A stretch of 64,000 nt of DNA from Lepas anatifera (lineage: Eukaryota; Arthropoda; Thecostraca; Lepadidae), in contig JAOTON010000056.1 of assembly GCA_034440635.1 (NCBI GenBank), forward strand, positions 317,501 through 381,500, given 5' to 3'. This document shows, in pieces, positions 42,840-54,936 of this stretch (positions within the stretch are counted from its first letter, which is position 1; each line of letters begins with the position of its first letter). The position numbers and the translations under genes were made by a program. Below the pieces are notes generated by a model that was not told the DNA's origin, did not search any database, and saw only the letters and a program-made list of their open reading frames with translations.

Positions 42840-43828
42840 AACATCACATTTTCTTAGCCAAAACGGCAGCGACAAGCAGCGCAACATCATAAGAGACAAG
42901 AAGCTGTTTCTTCGCTGAACTCGCGGTTCGACATCAGATGCAGCACTTCCCGTACAAACCTACGCGGCGCCGGGGTGCACTCGTCGACACTGTTTTTTTT
43001 TTTGCTTGTATCAGAGGCATTGACACGGCACAGCTGGCCATTGAGCTGGTACACCTGTCCAAGACCCGCATGAGCCCTAGCGTATGAGACTGATCAGCTC
43101 CGCTGCAGAAGATCGTCACCGCCGTCGGCATGTCTTCCGGCAGCCGCACGAGCATCTCGCCCGGTCATGCAGTGCAGCTGCGACAGATGTTACCCCGCCA
43201 TGGCTTGCAGAGTCGAACCGTTTTTACGTGCCTGCTGTGGCAGCTGTCACAGACGTCTCTCGCGCTCTACTGAACAGACGGCGTTGAGAGCGGCGGCTGC
43301 AGTCAGTCTTGTACCTGGGCAGCTGCGGCCCGGCACGCCCAAACTGCTCACGGCTGATACGGCGGTGGCCCGGCATTCTACCGTGTTTTATTAATAATCA
43401 TGTGCACATTCAGAAGAGACAGCGTCCAGCAGAGATGCGTTCGTGCGGCCGGTGGTGCTGGAATATGATCCACGCCAGCTTCACCGCGCGTCAGCCTTAG
43501 GACGCCGCTTCCTGACTGACGACTCGGCAACGGCAGGCTTTGCGTCCTGGTTAAGCTGTGGCTGATGAGAGGACAGACGATATGCGCTAGATATTTGCTG
43601 GCTGTCTGTCGTTAATGTGTTGCGCGCCCAGTGATGGACTTCCGTCGGCTGCCAGCCCTTCTGCTGTCGCTGATTCTGTCTCAGCAAATGCCCTTGGCTG
43701 GGTTCAGGCCGGTCAGCAGACTCCGCGTCCCGCCAGGTATCGTTTCTGTGCAGCAGCGGTCTCCATGGCAACCAGAGTAACAGCCTTTGTCAACTCTGTG
43801 GTTCGTCGAGGCAAGCTACCATTCAAGC
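42840..43828. other. GC- and CpG-rich unique segment, possible decayed coding DNA
   Basis: This stretch differs from its AT-rich left neighbour: many CpGs, no minisatellite, several medium frames on both strands (for example minus strand 43155-42934 and 43771-43481). On the minus strand near 43030-42890 a frame reads DECTPAPRRFVREVLHLMSN and then REFSEETASCL, which looks protein-like but which I cannot assign. A long T-run (42999-43011) breaks frames. It could be a gene 5-prime region, a processed fragment or an older element. Element G inserted at its right edge. Confidence 0.3.
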
Positions 43829-44689
43829 AATGGGCCCAGGGGCGCAGCCAGAGCTTTCGTATGGGGGGGGGCACACCAACTTTGAGGGGCACCCCGGGAA
43901 AAAGGGCACTTTTTAACGTAACCTAAAAAACTTCCTATATCTTTGTTTATTTCATTTTTGGGGCATCTTTGGTTCAATAAAAATGCAAATAAATCATTGA
44001 CGGAGAAGGAAAACTCGATTAAAACCGAAAAACGAAAAAATATCACCAAAATGTCATGGAAGTAGCCAAACATGACTTTTTGGATAGATTTAAGGACAGC
44101 CAACTCATGCAAGTACTTAACATCAGATAAATCAGCAGAGCATGTGATATCTGTTACAATGTGCAGGTTAAGGCATATTGGAGCCGAAAATTCTTTTGTT
44201 ATGCCCACTGGTTTTATCGTGACGAGTGAGCCCTGAATGAACGCGGATTAAGTTCCTTGCCTCCCGCAATCGCCGTGGGACGAGGAGTGGCATAGTGTCT
44301 TTGGAAGAACACATTTTTGCTGCCGGGAAAATTTGGGAGATACCTTTTGAACGCGTTAGTTAAGTTCCATATTCTCAAGGCTCGGTCCCAGTTAGGAGTA
44401 AATAAAAGGTGAACAGGCGGGTGGCTTGGATGGGGATGGTGTGACAGGGCGGAAAATTGTGAAAACTATTTCTTCATTTAAATCAATTAGTAGAAATCCT
44501 GGTTTAGGGGACTGTGCTCTGAGCTCAGGGGCACATGCCTTTTTATCATCCCTTCCCAGAATCCACTAGTATAATAAGCAATTTATAAAACCAGGGGTGC
44601 CTAGGCATCACAAGCCGTTTTAGAGATTCCTCATTCCTCGTTAGCTCCGTTTTAGAAGGGGAGCTTCCATTGTGTTCTTACTTCCCATC

Positions 44690-47160
44690 TATTCAAGACC
44701 AGCTCTGGGGCCCCCAAGTGTGGGTCAGAGGCCTCCAGAGCAGCTTCCCCCCATCCCCCAGTTGTGCCTCCAGGGACCAGACTAGCTCAGTGACCCCGCC
44801 CCGAGATGATCGGAGTTGGCCTTGTGTTCTTTATATCTGTCTATTCAAGACTATCTCAGGGGCCCCTGATGTAGATCAGGGCCCCAGGCAGCTCATCCTT
44901 CACCCAGGGACTAGACTAGCTCATTGGCCCCAGAGATGAGGGCGAAAGACTAGCTCAATGGGCCACAGATAGGCTCATAGGGCCTTAAACCAGTTCAAGA
45001 AGCCCCAGAACAGTTTAAAACCGCCAGATCACTTCAGGGGGCCTCAAGCCAACTTAAGGGGCTCTCACAAACTCAGCGCCCAGACCAGCTCAGGGTACCC
45101 TCAGAACCTAGATCCGCTCTTGGGCCCCAGATCAACTCTTGGGGCCCCAGATCAGTTCAGGGGCCTCAAGTCAGGTCAGGGGGCAAGATCAAGTCAGGGG
45201 CACTAATTCAGCTCAGGAATCCCTCACCAGCTCGGGGCCCAAGCAGTTCAAAGGCCCCAGAGCTGCTCAGAGGACACCAGATCGGCCCATAGGGCACCAG
45301 ATCAGCCTAGGGGACAAACAATCAGATCAGTGGTCCCCGACCAGCTCGCGGCCCAGATCAGCTCGGGAATACCAGATCAAGTCAGGAGGCACTTCATCAG
45401 CTCAGGAGCCCCATACCATCTCAGGGGCCCTCACCAACCCCTGTGGGCCCAGCTCAACTCAGGGCCTGGGAGCTGCTCAGGAAATCACGTAATTAACCCA
45501 GGAGGCCCGGGTCAGCTTAAAGGGCACCATATTAGCCATGGGGCACCAGACTAGCTCAGAGGGAATAAGATGGGCTCAGGAGACACACTGATGACTCAGC
45601 AGGCACCATATCGACTCAGGGGGCATTAGTTAAGTTCAGGAGGCAGTATATCTGCTCAGGGTGCACCAGATCGATCAGCACAGGGGGCATGTTCAAGTCA
45701 GGGCCACTAAATCAGCTTAGGGATCCCTCACCAGCACGGGGCCCAATCAGTTCAAAAGCCCCGGAGCTGCTCAGGGGACACCAGGTGCCCATAGGGCACC
45801 AGATCAGCTTCGGGGACAAACAATCAGATCAGTGGTCCCCGACCAGCTCGAGAATACCAGATCAAGTCAGGAAGCACTTAATCAGCTCAGGAGCCCCATA
45901 CCATCTCAGGGGCCCTCATCAGCCTCTGTGGGCCCAGCTCAGCTCAGGACTTTAGAGCTGCTAATGAAATCACGTAAGGAGGCCCAGATCAGCTTAAAGG
46001 GCACCAGACTACTCAGGGGGCACCATACTAGCTCAGAGGGCATCAGATGGGCTCAGGAGGCACCAGATCAACTAAGGGGCATTAGTGCAGCTCAGGTGGC
46101 ACCAGATCGATCTGCTCGGGGTCCAGATCAGCTCCCAGCCCCCCAGACTATGGCAGGAGCCTAAATCAGCTCAGGGAGCAACATAACAGCTCAGGGGACA
46201 CAATGTGGGCTCAGGGCCCACCAAATCAGCTCAGGGGGGACCAGACCACCTAAGGAGACATCAATAATCAGTTGAGGGGGCACCTAATCAGCTGAAGAGG
46301 CACCATATTGACTTAGGAGACAGAATCAACTTGGGGAGGCATGAGATCAGCTCGGGGGCCCGAATCAGCTCAAGGGACACTAAATCAGCTATTAGGGCAC
46401 CAAACAAGCTCGGAATCATTAGACTAACCCTGAGGGCATTATATAGGTTCAGGAGGCACAATTATTTGCTCAGTGGGGCACTCGATTGACCCAGGGGCAC
46501 CAGATCAGCTTAGAGGGCAAGTAATCAGCTCAAGGGGCCAAGACCAGCTGAGAGGCCACGAGATGAGCTCAAGGAGCACCAGATTGGCTTCACCCGTACG
46601 ATTATTGGCGACGATGAGGCATTAGGTGGACACATACTAGGTGCCCATACTCTCCCGGGTACTTGGAAAGGCGACAGAATGCCTTAGCTGACCGAAAAAT
46701 GTATCAAGTTGTCCAACAATAGTTGCAATCGCTACATGCGGTCCAGTTATATCTAGGTTCAACGGCGTAGGGCACTAAATTTCGAGCGGCACGGCCCAAA
46801 TTGGGTACACCACCTGGCAATCAAAAGGGCACCCCGGCAGTGATGGGGGCACGTGCCCTCTGTGCCTTCCTGGCTGCAACCCTGGACAGTAGATCAGCTC
46901 CGGGAGGCATTGAATAAGCTCAGGGGGCCCGGATCAGCTCAAGGGGCACTAAAACAGCTAATAGGGCACCAGGCAAGCTCGGAGGCATCAGACTAACTCA
47001 GAGAGCATTATATAGATTCAGAAGGCACAATTATTTTCTCAGGGGGGAGGGACCAGATTGACTACGAGGGCATCAGTTCAGCTCAGAGGGCACATGATCA
47101 GCTCCAGGGTTCAAGACCAGCGCTCAGGGGACACCAGATGAGCTCAAGGGGCACCAGATT
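44690..47160. repeat. CCAGATCAGCTCAGGGGGCA-type minisatellite of element G
   Basis: ~20-bp units CCAGATCAGCTCAGGGGnCA run from about 44690 to 46590 and again from about 46890 to 47160. Two larger blocks (about 45150-45480 and 45680-45980) are near copies of each other (AGCACTT..ATCAGCTCAGGAGCCCC), so block duplications have occurred. Confidence 0.85.
46590..46885 (+). repeat. Internal copy of the right end of element G
   Basis: Sequence from CGTACGATTATTGGCGACGA to TTCCTGGCTGCAACCCTGG is repeated at 47165-47459, where it forms the true right end (CTGGCTGCGCCCCTG). The internal copy has a damaged terminus (CTGCAACCCTG), so it would be a poor end for transposition. Confidence 0.85.
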
Positions 47161-47467
47161 AGCTCTGCCCATTCGATTATTGGCGACGATTAGGCATTAT
47201 CTGGAAACGGATTACGTGCCTATACTCTTCCCGGGTGCTTGGAAAGGCGACAGAATGCCCTAACTGACCAAAAAGGCACTTAATTGTCAAACAATAGTTT
47301 AAATCGCTAAATGCAGTCTAGTTCCATCTAGGCTCAACGGCGTAGGGCACTAAATTTCGAGCGGCACGGCCCAAAGAGGGCACACCACCTGGCAATCAAA
47401 AAGGCACCCCGGCACCGATGGGGGGCACGTGCCCCCTGTGCCCCCTGGCTGCGCCCCTGAATGGGCC

Positions 47468-47711
47468 GTATCATACCATCTAGCGCGCTAGACCTTGCGC
47501 TATCACTACCCAGGAAAACCAGATTTGTCATATTTTCTATTCTTTGATTGAGCGCTCCTCAATAGATCTAAAGAAATTTCCAGAATTTCGATAGAGTAAC
47601 AGAGACCTAGCATACCATGTTAGGTATGGCTTAAACAAGTCAATTTTTCAAAGCGCTGTCAATAATATTATATTCCCCAATCAAGCTTCAGGTTTATGGA
47701 CTATGTAGTGC
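47468..47711. other. Short unassigned spacer
   Basis: No gene recognised between element G and the TTAA-type complex. Confidence 0.4.
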
Positions 47712-49311
47712 TTAACCCGCGCCCCACCAGGGTTCCAGCGCCACCTTCGCCCCACCGGGGCCATCGATGGCCCCTCTAACTCCGAAAATATGGGGTTTAG
47801 TGCAAATCTGCAAAGTGCATGAGTAAGCTCGTGTAAATTCAGAATTATTTTAATTGGTATATTTAAGCGCTCAGGTCAATTGTTTGACCTCCAGAGGTAA
47901 AGTTAGATTAAGATATGCTATTTCCAATAAAATATGCAATGCTTAAGTAACCTGGGCATAACACACATGACATTAGAGCTATTGAGATCTGATAAATACA
48001 TTTTATAGGAAAATTCCCGAGCTTTCTCCGCTATGGAAACATGATGATCTCCCGTCAGTGGTTTGACCTCTAAAGGGCACCTCGTGACCTGACATGACCT
48101 GAGGTTACGAAAGGTCAGAAAGTGACCTTGCCGTATATCAAATACAAGTCAGCGATGAGACAAACACGATGACGTTTAATTTAGCGCTTTACTTAATTAG
48201 ATAAAGAGTTATCGTCAAAATACTGTTTTTGACCCCTGGTGACCTCTGCTGACCTCAAATAGATCAAAGGAAAATATTGCGCCCTTAATCCATGGAGAGT
48301 GGCCAAGAATACTTTTCTGAGCAATCCGGGTATTTGCAAACATTTTTTTTGACTTTTAGATCATAATACAGATTTCCCCATGCTTTTTCAATGGGAGAGA
48401 TCACCTCGTGACCTGACCTCAAGTTACCAAATACAAAATCCTGAATATACATTTTGTAGATCCCGGAGGGATCATTAAGTGTAGAAAGCTTCAAATTGAT
48501 CGGCCTAGAAGTGTAGCTATCGGGGGATTCCAGGACAGATCGACCAAGGCTTGACACCACCATGTCTAGAACAAGTCTGAAACTTTGTCTCCGGGGTAGT
48601 TTTGGGCTAGGAAAACGCCTGTGAGAATCTTAGCCCCCTCCGACCAGCGCACAGTAGGAACTTTTCCACTAGTAGCCTGAATTTAATCAATAGTTAAACA
48701 TTTGATTTTTGGACAAAAATGCTCTTAATTGGTTGGAAATTGTCCCAATTTTACGATGGTGAAGATAAGTTTTCTCTCCTTTTTCTAAAAGTGAGTGAAA
48801 AATGTATCTAAAGTCGGAGAAAGTTGGACATCCAGTGTTACCTGTTTCAATGCCAGAAAATGATGGCAAGATACAAACGCAAGTGGGGCGTCCGATATGG
48901 TTGAATGTGTACCAACTTCTGTATTTTTAGAAAGCTTGGCCCCTTTTATGTCCAAAATAAGTTTTGGATTAGTAAACAATGTCATAGGAATAAAATTATA
49001 TAAGAATGTAATAGACCTTGTATCTAACCACTTTCCATTTCGGACCTCCAAGAAATGTGTAAGGTTTTAACTACTAGTGACGTCGATTGGCGCACAGAAA
49101 TGTATAAATTAGGACACAGCAGACAATTCTAGGTATGAACCCAAACAAATTTCCTGCGACTTTTTGCGATTCTTGGAGAAACGTTTGTATTTTTCCCGCA
49201 ATGCGCCTGGCCGGCGCGGCGCCCATGCAGGCACAATGACAAAGAGGCCACTGAGGTTGTGGAGTTATCGACTTTTTAGCGATAATTACAGATGTAGGTA
49301 GGTTAGGTCAC

Positions 49312-49602
49312 CATAGGCGAATCCAGGAGGGCAAGTGGGAGCACTCTCCCTTCGATTGAACTTCATCGCCCCTTGAAAGTTCAATGCCACCCCTTAAAAT
49401 GTCACTTCTCATCCCTTTCCCCAAGATGCGACTATGGAGGGAGGAGGGGAGGGGTGTATCGACACCTACGACAGAATTTGGCAGAATCTGATAATTTTTG
49501 GTTTTCATCTGATGGTTTTACGCGCAGAAAATTGGCAGCCTCGTGGTCCGGATGCCGCTCCCGACCAGGTTCTCCCGATCGAATCTCTTGAATACGCTTA
49601 CG
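49312..49602. mobile_element. Degenerate hAT-type MITE
   Basis: The left end is CATAGGCGAATCCAGGAG and the right end (reversed) CGTAAGCGTATTCAAGAG. The interior resembles 28006-28279 (GTGGTCCGGATGCCGCTCC-like segment, CTCCCGATCG). No target duplication found, so the ends are approximate. Confidence 0.5.
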
Positions 49603-49705
49603 TGCGGCACCACGCCAGAATTGTGTGATACTCTGTCGGCTATTACCGGAGATGGCGTTAGTAGTTCTTCCAGGAAAAATGAATAATAAAATATTAAAAT
49701 TTTAA

Positions 49706-50627
49706 CACGTGCAGTGGAAGGGGATCTTAAAGCGCCCCTCACATGTTTCCAAGCTGTCCAGAGAACCGTTCCCTACCGAAAGATGTTACTGGGCTGCACT
49801 TGAGAGAGTTTATGGACGCGTCCATTGGTGAAGAAATTTTGGAAAATCGGTTAGTAATTTTTCGTCTTATAGGCTTTCAAAGTCAGACCTACTTTTTGAG
49901 ACCGTCGCAATCGCGCAGTCCCACCAGTTCATCTGCACTGCAGACCAAGTGATGACGTCATAACGTCATATAATCAGGCTATACGTCAAGGTCAACCCAC
50001 ATGAAGGTCAAAGTCAAATTTCACAGGTCAAGGTCATTGACCCCGGTAATCCGGTCAGATGGCATTATTCATTATGAAGATTATGCTATGATTTCATATT
50101 TACAGCAACGTCAGAGATCTTTCAATAGTCTTTCAATAGGCAATAGTCAAGGTCAAGGTCACAGTTCAAGGTCAGAGGTCTCTTTCAAGGTCAAATAATC
50201 GATACCTGCCAAAAGGCTGCTATAGTGCCGGTTAAATTGTACATTATTGTGCATATGGCATGGCATATTGTTACGTCAAAGGTCATTGACCTTGAATGAC
50301 CTTGACCTCAGAATTCCAGAAAACATTGTGTGGTTCCTTTCCTATATGACTTTATTCCGCTTTTGGTGTATTGCCGGCTATTTTCCAACATAATCACGGC
50401 ATTTCCCAATAGGTCCCCTTGCAGGCCCCATATTTGATCTTATCGACCTCGTTTGAGCTTGAAGATATTCAAAGGTCAATAAAACTTGGTCATAATATTG
50501 ATCACTATTGCCGCCACGCACACCCTAAAGGGAGTTTTTCTAACTCTCTTGGTTTCCGAGACCTCAGAGGGCACTTTAGGACCCACTCAACTGTGTGTTG
50601 ACACCAGACCCCTCTCCACTGTACGTG
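49706..50627. mobile_element. TTAA-flanked piggyBac-type element
   Basis: TTAA lies at 49702-49705 and 50628-50631. The ends are CACGTGCAGTGGAAGGGG and CACGTACAGTGGAGAGGGG (reversed). The interior carries many AAGGTCA/TGACCTT motifs, for example TCAAGGTCAAGGTCACAG near 50147. It is homologous to 40381-41479. No transposase. Confidence 0.85.
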
Positions 50628-50914
50628 TTAATTGGAAAGTAGATTTCAGTGCTAGGCTATGGAATGAGAAACGATAGTTATGTATTGTAACAAGTTATTG
50701 TTGCATTAATTGAGACCCGTTTTAGTTAATAGGGCTAATTTGGAAATCGATTTTGGGGGCACTTTAGGACCCCCTCTTCTGTGCGTGTTAAGCCCAAATT
50801 TGAATACAGTGAAATGTTGTCATTTGATCAATAGTCAACTGATTCCCAGCCAAATTAATAGAATTCACTCGTGGATTCTGTCGTTCGGAACAAATTCAGG
50901 CCAGCTTCGATTGT

Positions 50915-51375
50915 GAATTTTAATTCGTTTGACCTTTTCTTTTTTACCTAGCATGACCTTTTCGCAGTTGAAATTGCCCTTTTAGACACCTCAGAAATTT
51001 TGTTTTATAAATCATCTTTGGATAAAAAATTAAAAATGCGTTCTTGCCATAAATGCCAAATGTTTTGCACCTAAAGTAGGTATGCAGACGGTTTTTTACC
51101 ACTGCGGTAGTACAGCCTGATATTAAACACCGCAGACAAAGCGATTGCTTTGGTAATCGGTTGCTTGCAATTATATTGCATTGTCTTTACGAAATTTTCA
51201 TCATGCAAGTGTCAGAATTTATGAGAATTAACACGTGCCCACACGAGAGGGTGGGAACCGGCCTCCTCAAGTTTCCAAAGGTAGTAACAAAATCACCTTC
51301 GTGCAGCGCCACTGTACTTTATTTACCTCTAACTCGAAATTTTGCAGCTTCTGGCAAAATTTTAGGTCTGGGTCA
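50915..51375 (+). repeat. Left arm of a ~460-bp inverted repeat
   Basis: Reverse-complementary to about 53705-54165 with roughly 80-90% identity by eye. It includes GGTTTTTTACCACTGCGGTA, ACAAAGCGATTGCTTTGGTA and ATTGTCTTTACGAAATTTTC. It spans a TTAA (51228-51231) followed by CACGTGCCCACACG, and continues about 310 bp outside it. Confidence 0.85.
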
Positions 51376-53852
51376 TACCAGGTCAGACCACCAACCCACG
51401 CCAAGAGACCTAACCTCGAAAAAATTTTGGAGGTGCATCAGTAAGATCAAATTTAACCTATCGTGCTTAGATTCACATCACATAGTAAGGTCTTTGAGCG
51501 AGATAATTGTTCGTAGCAGGACTGCTAAATGTATCGATATCGATATCGATAACCTGGGACAAGTTGAGGGTCACGATCTTTCCATTATAAATGCATGGGA
51601 CAATTGGTAAATTTTGATAACTTTCAAGAATTGAGAATTGTGGAGAATTGCGATGGAGGTTTTATTTTTACGTTGTCGTGTCTGACTTGTCACTGCAGTT
51701 TGATTAATATTCTTTTTACCATGCAGACCTAAGCCCAGCTCTAGGTCAAAGCAGGTTTATTTTGAAGTTTGCTAGACAATATTATAAGATATATAATCCG
51801 ATCGGGCTCGACAAGAGCATTCCAATGATGCTGAACATTTTTCTACGGCTCTGCTCTGTCAGCTATTATGCCACACAATTTAGGTTTCCACTGTGCTCCT
51901 GAAAGGAATACTTTGACCTCGAGCGACCTCAAAGGTGACTCGACCAAACAATGGTATGTAACATTGTCGGTAGAGATTAAAACTGGCTATTTAACGCCGT
52001 CACCCCCAGTGCACTGTTCATTCTACATGGTTTACTGAACAGGAGAGATAACCAAAAATTAGGCCATGGAGCCTGTGTGAAATCACATGCCTCCAAACAC
52101 AGCACTGCGATGGCTGGTTTTTTCAGAACTTATGCCCGGAGCATGAAAGCGAGAGAAATGACTGAAGAATGTACATTTCCTGACGGACAGCTGTGCTGCA
52201 CAATGCAAAATATATTTAACTTCATCAAATGGTGCCGCCACGCACACTATTCTAAAGCAGTGTAAAGGTTTAATTCCAATGCAAAATTTATATCAGAGCC
52301 AAATTCAATTATGTGAATAAAGCGTTTTCACTACGTCCCACAGCAAGGTCGCTTGCGACTATATCGAGAGCACTGCGAAACCAGCAACATATCATGATGG
52401 TTTAAAAAGTCTAGTGAGAGATCAAATACGTGATGCCAAAGGTACGCATACATTTTTCAGCACGATTCAGTTCTTGTACATTCCACAATCAACATAGCCA
52501 ATGTTGCCAAACAGCTCCAAACTCTGTTCGCCAATGCGATTATGGAAAAATTAATACAAGTTTCAAAGTATACTAGCGGTAAATAAGACATCCATCACTG
52601 TTCATGATCTCTCTACAAGCAAAGGAAGAGGTTCGGGTCTCGTATTCCTATGTTTGAACCAAACAGTGTCGTGCTGTGCAAATATACTTTCTTTTATGAG
52701 TGCTGCGCGAATGGTTGCAAATTTAGTCATGGCGAATGTCCAATGAAAAGGCAATATTCAACTTACTGGTATAGATTATTTGGCTTAAGTAATGAGTGAT
52801 CTGACGGCCATCATTGCAGTTGAATGAATGCGTTTGCACAGGACAAAGGCAGTGTCAGTGTTGAAGTCATCTCACTCTCAGCGTATTCCCTTATTTTTCA
52901 ATGATTATACAAGGCACCATGAGTATGGAATTATATCTATTTGTGGGTGCCCGACCAACTCCAATGAACTGTGGAAACAGTGGCAAAAGTGGTAAAACAT
53001 CCTTGAATTTTCTGTTTTTCATTTCAAATACTACTTCTTGGTTCAATGCAGTTCAATCGGCCTGTGAGAGGGCTAAACACATGATACATTTTGCTATGTA
53101 TTTTCACGTAGTTGCTCTCGATATTGCTTCAAATTTGCCCACCCCTAATCATAAAAAACACCAATCAAAAGCCTTTCGAAGTGGTGTTTGAACTGGGATC
53201 CGTATCGGTTATGAAATGATCACCTTTTAAAAATATGATGTGAGGCAACCTGTTTAAGTGACGAAGTCGAATGCGTTATGTTTTCAGGACATGTTTTCGC
53301 ATATGTGAGCAGATTACCTACCTGTTTCAATTATTGATAAATTCGCAACATCTTTATAAATTTTTGTTCAAGGCTGCAAGGCCCATTGCTCATAAGTTCC
53401 TTTGCCCTCGTCTCCCTCAGAACAATGGATCACTTTTAATGACTGCTATTTTTATCTTTATAAATCTTGTCCAAGTTGTTGCCAGTTCAGTTTTAGGAGT
53501 CGGAGTCTCGTTAGGATCATCAAGCAACTTTCCACAGAGACCCCGACCCCACCACCCAAACGAGAAACTCCCACGATGAAGGGTTAATTAAGTAACCAAA
53601 GTTAAAAGTCCCACAAGGTATAACGACGACCGTTTGCCTCAGGTCACCCTCTCACCAGTCAGTTGCCAGCTGACCTACGGTATTTACGGTACCTACCACC
53701 TACCAGTTGACCTAAATTATTTTGCCAGAAGTTGCAAAAATGTCGAGTTAGAGGTAGATGAAGTACGGTGACGCTGCGCGAAGGTGTTGTTTACAACCTG
53801 TGGAAACCGGAGGAGGCCGGTTGCCCGCCCCTCGCCCCCGTGTGGGCGCGTG
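51232..53852. mobile_element. TTAA-bounded segment within the inverted repeat (2.6 kb)
   Basis: The ends are CACGTGCCCACACG and CACGCGCCCACACG (reversed), next to TTAA at 51228-51231 and 53853-53856. This looks like a piggyBac-type element, except that the flanking DNA on both sides is also inverted. The middle (about 51600-53690) is AT-rich, with short frames (such as 52901-53191) that I do not recognise. Confidence 0.5.
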
Positions 53853-54165
53853 TTAATTCTCATAAATTTTGACACATGCACGATGAAAATTTCGTAAAGA
53901 CAATGCAATATCATTGCAAACAACCGATTACCAAAGCAATCGCTTTGTTTGCGGTGTTTAATATAAGGCTGTACTACCGCAGTGGTAAAAAACCGTTTGC
54001 ATAACTACCTTAGGTGCAAAAATTTGGAATTAATGGCAAGAACGCATTTTAATTTTTCTATCGAAAGATAATTTATGAAGCAGCATTAATGAGGTGTTTA
54101 AAATGACAATTTCAACTGCAAAAAGGTCAAGATAGGTCAAACAAGAAAACGTCAAACGAATTAAA
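53705..54165 (-). repeat. Right arm of the ~460-bp inverted repeat
   Basis: The partner of 50915-51375. Outward it ends at CAAACGAATTAAAA, the complement of the left boundary TTTTAATTCGTTTG. Confidence 0.85.
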
Positions 54166-54936
54166 ATAATTTTTTTAATTTTAAAATTTTCTTTTTCAAA
54201 ATAATATTTAGTTCAAGACAATTTCAATGATAAACAAAACTTGTTAATCAGGCAATGCGTTTTTTGAGTTATGAAGCATCAAAGATGAGTCTACAAGGGG
54301 ACCTCCCGAAAATGCCTCGGGCTATAACTCGGTCACCGTTGGTCGGAGGGGGCTAAGATTCTCACAGGCGTGTTCCTGGCCCAAAACTACCCCGGAGACA
54401 AAGTTTCAGACTTTTTCTAGACATGGTGGTGTCAAATTAAAATATTTTTGGTCGTTTTGTCCTGGAATGCCCCAATGGTTGAGATAAAAATTAAAGTGAG
54501 ATGACCTCGGCTGACCTGGCCTGGTGACCTGACCTTATGTGACCCGGGGTAAAAAATTTCCGAGATTGCGGGAAAATGATGGGGTGAGAGGTAGAGCGAT
54601 CAACCGCGGCGCTGTGCCTTTTCGTTTTTCTATTATTCTGAAAAAACCTTAAGGGGGGCCATCAGTGGCCCCCGGTGGGGCGAGGGATTACGCCAATTTC
54701 TGGGAAATGACTCACAAGAATATCTAGATCATCAGGGCTTGAGCTATTTTGGAAACGGTGTCGGGGGTCAATAAATATAATTTCTGCGCATCATGCAACC
54801 AGTTTGGTCTGAAGAGTACTTTCCAACGGAGTGTCAAATGGAGTACCGCATCTTGATGCCCTTTTATGTCCACTCGTCTTTCTTTCTTGATAATCTGCTC
54901 ACGCTGCTCTTTTCGGATACACTTTATTTTAGCCAG

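Larger units (their letters stand above)
43837..47459. mobile_element. Large hAT-type element G (3.6 kb)
   Basis: The ends are CAGGGGCGCAGCCAGAG and CAGGGGCGCAGCCAGGG (reversed). The 8 bp aatgggcc is repeated exactly at 43829-43836 and 47460-47467. The interior is mainly ~20-bp minisatellite plus a duplicated right-end segment. Part of the left side (43900-44660) is AT-rich with no recognised gene. No transposase seen. Confidence 0.9.
47716..54684. mobile_element. TGACCT-rich nested complex with inverted arms, piggyBac-like
   Basis: The left edge is TTAA (47712-47715) then CCCGCGCCCCACCAGGG. The right edge, reversed, reads TAAT then CCCTCGCCCCACCGGGGG, so the right TTAA seems mutated. Left-arm sequence at about 48530-48650 (GACACCACCATGTCTAG, CTGAGAATCTTAGCCCCCTCC-like) recurs inverted at about 54330-54450. 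Insertions lie between, including a MITE-like piece, the TTAA element 49706-50627 and a further inverted structure (50915-54165). Outer limits are less certain than for the other elements. Confidence 0.5.

Noticed and set aside
52901..53191. Hypothetical gene of 96 codons
   Set aside because: No recognisable motif, AT-rich surroundings inside a transposon nest, and no counterpart elsewhere in the window.
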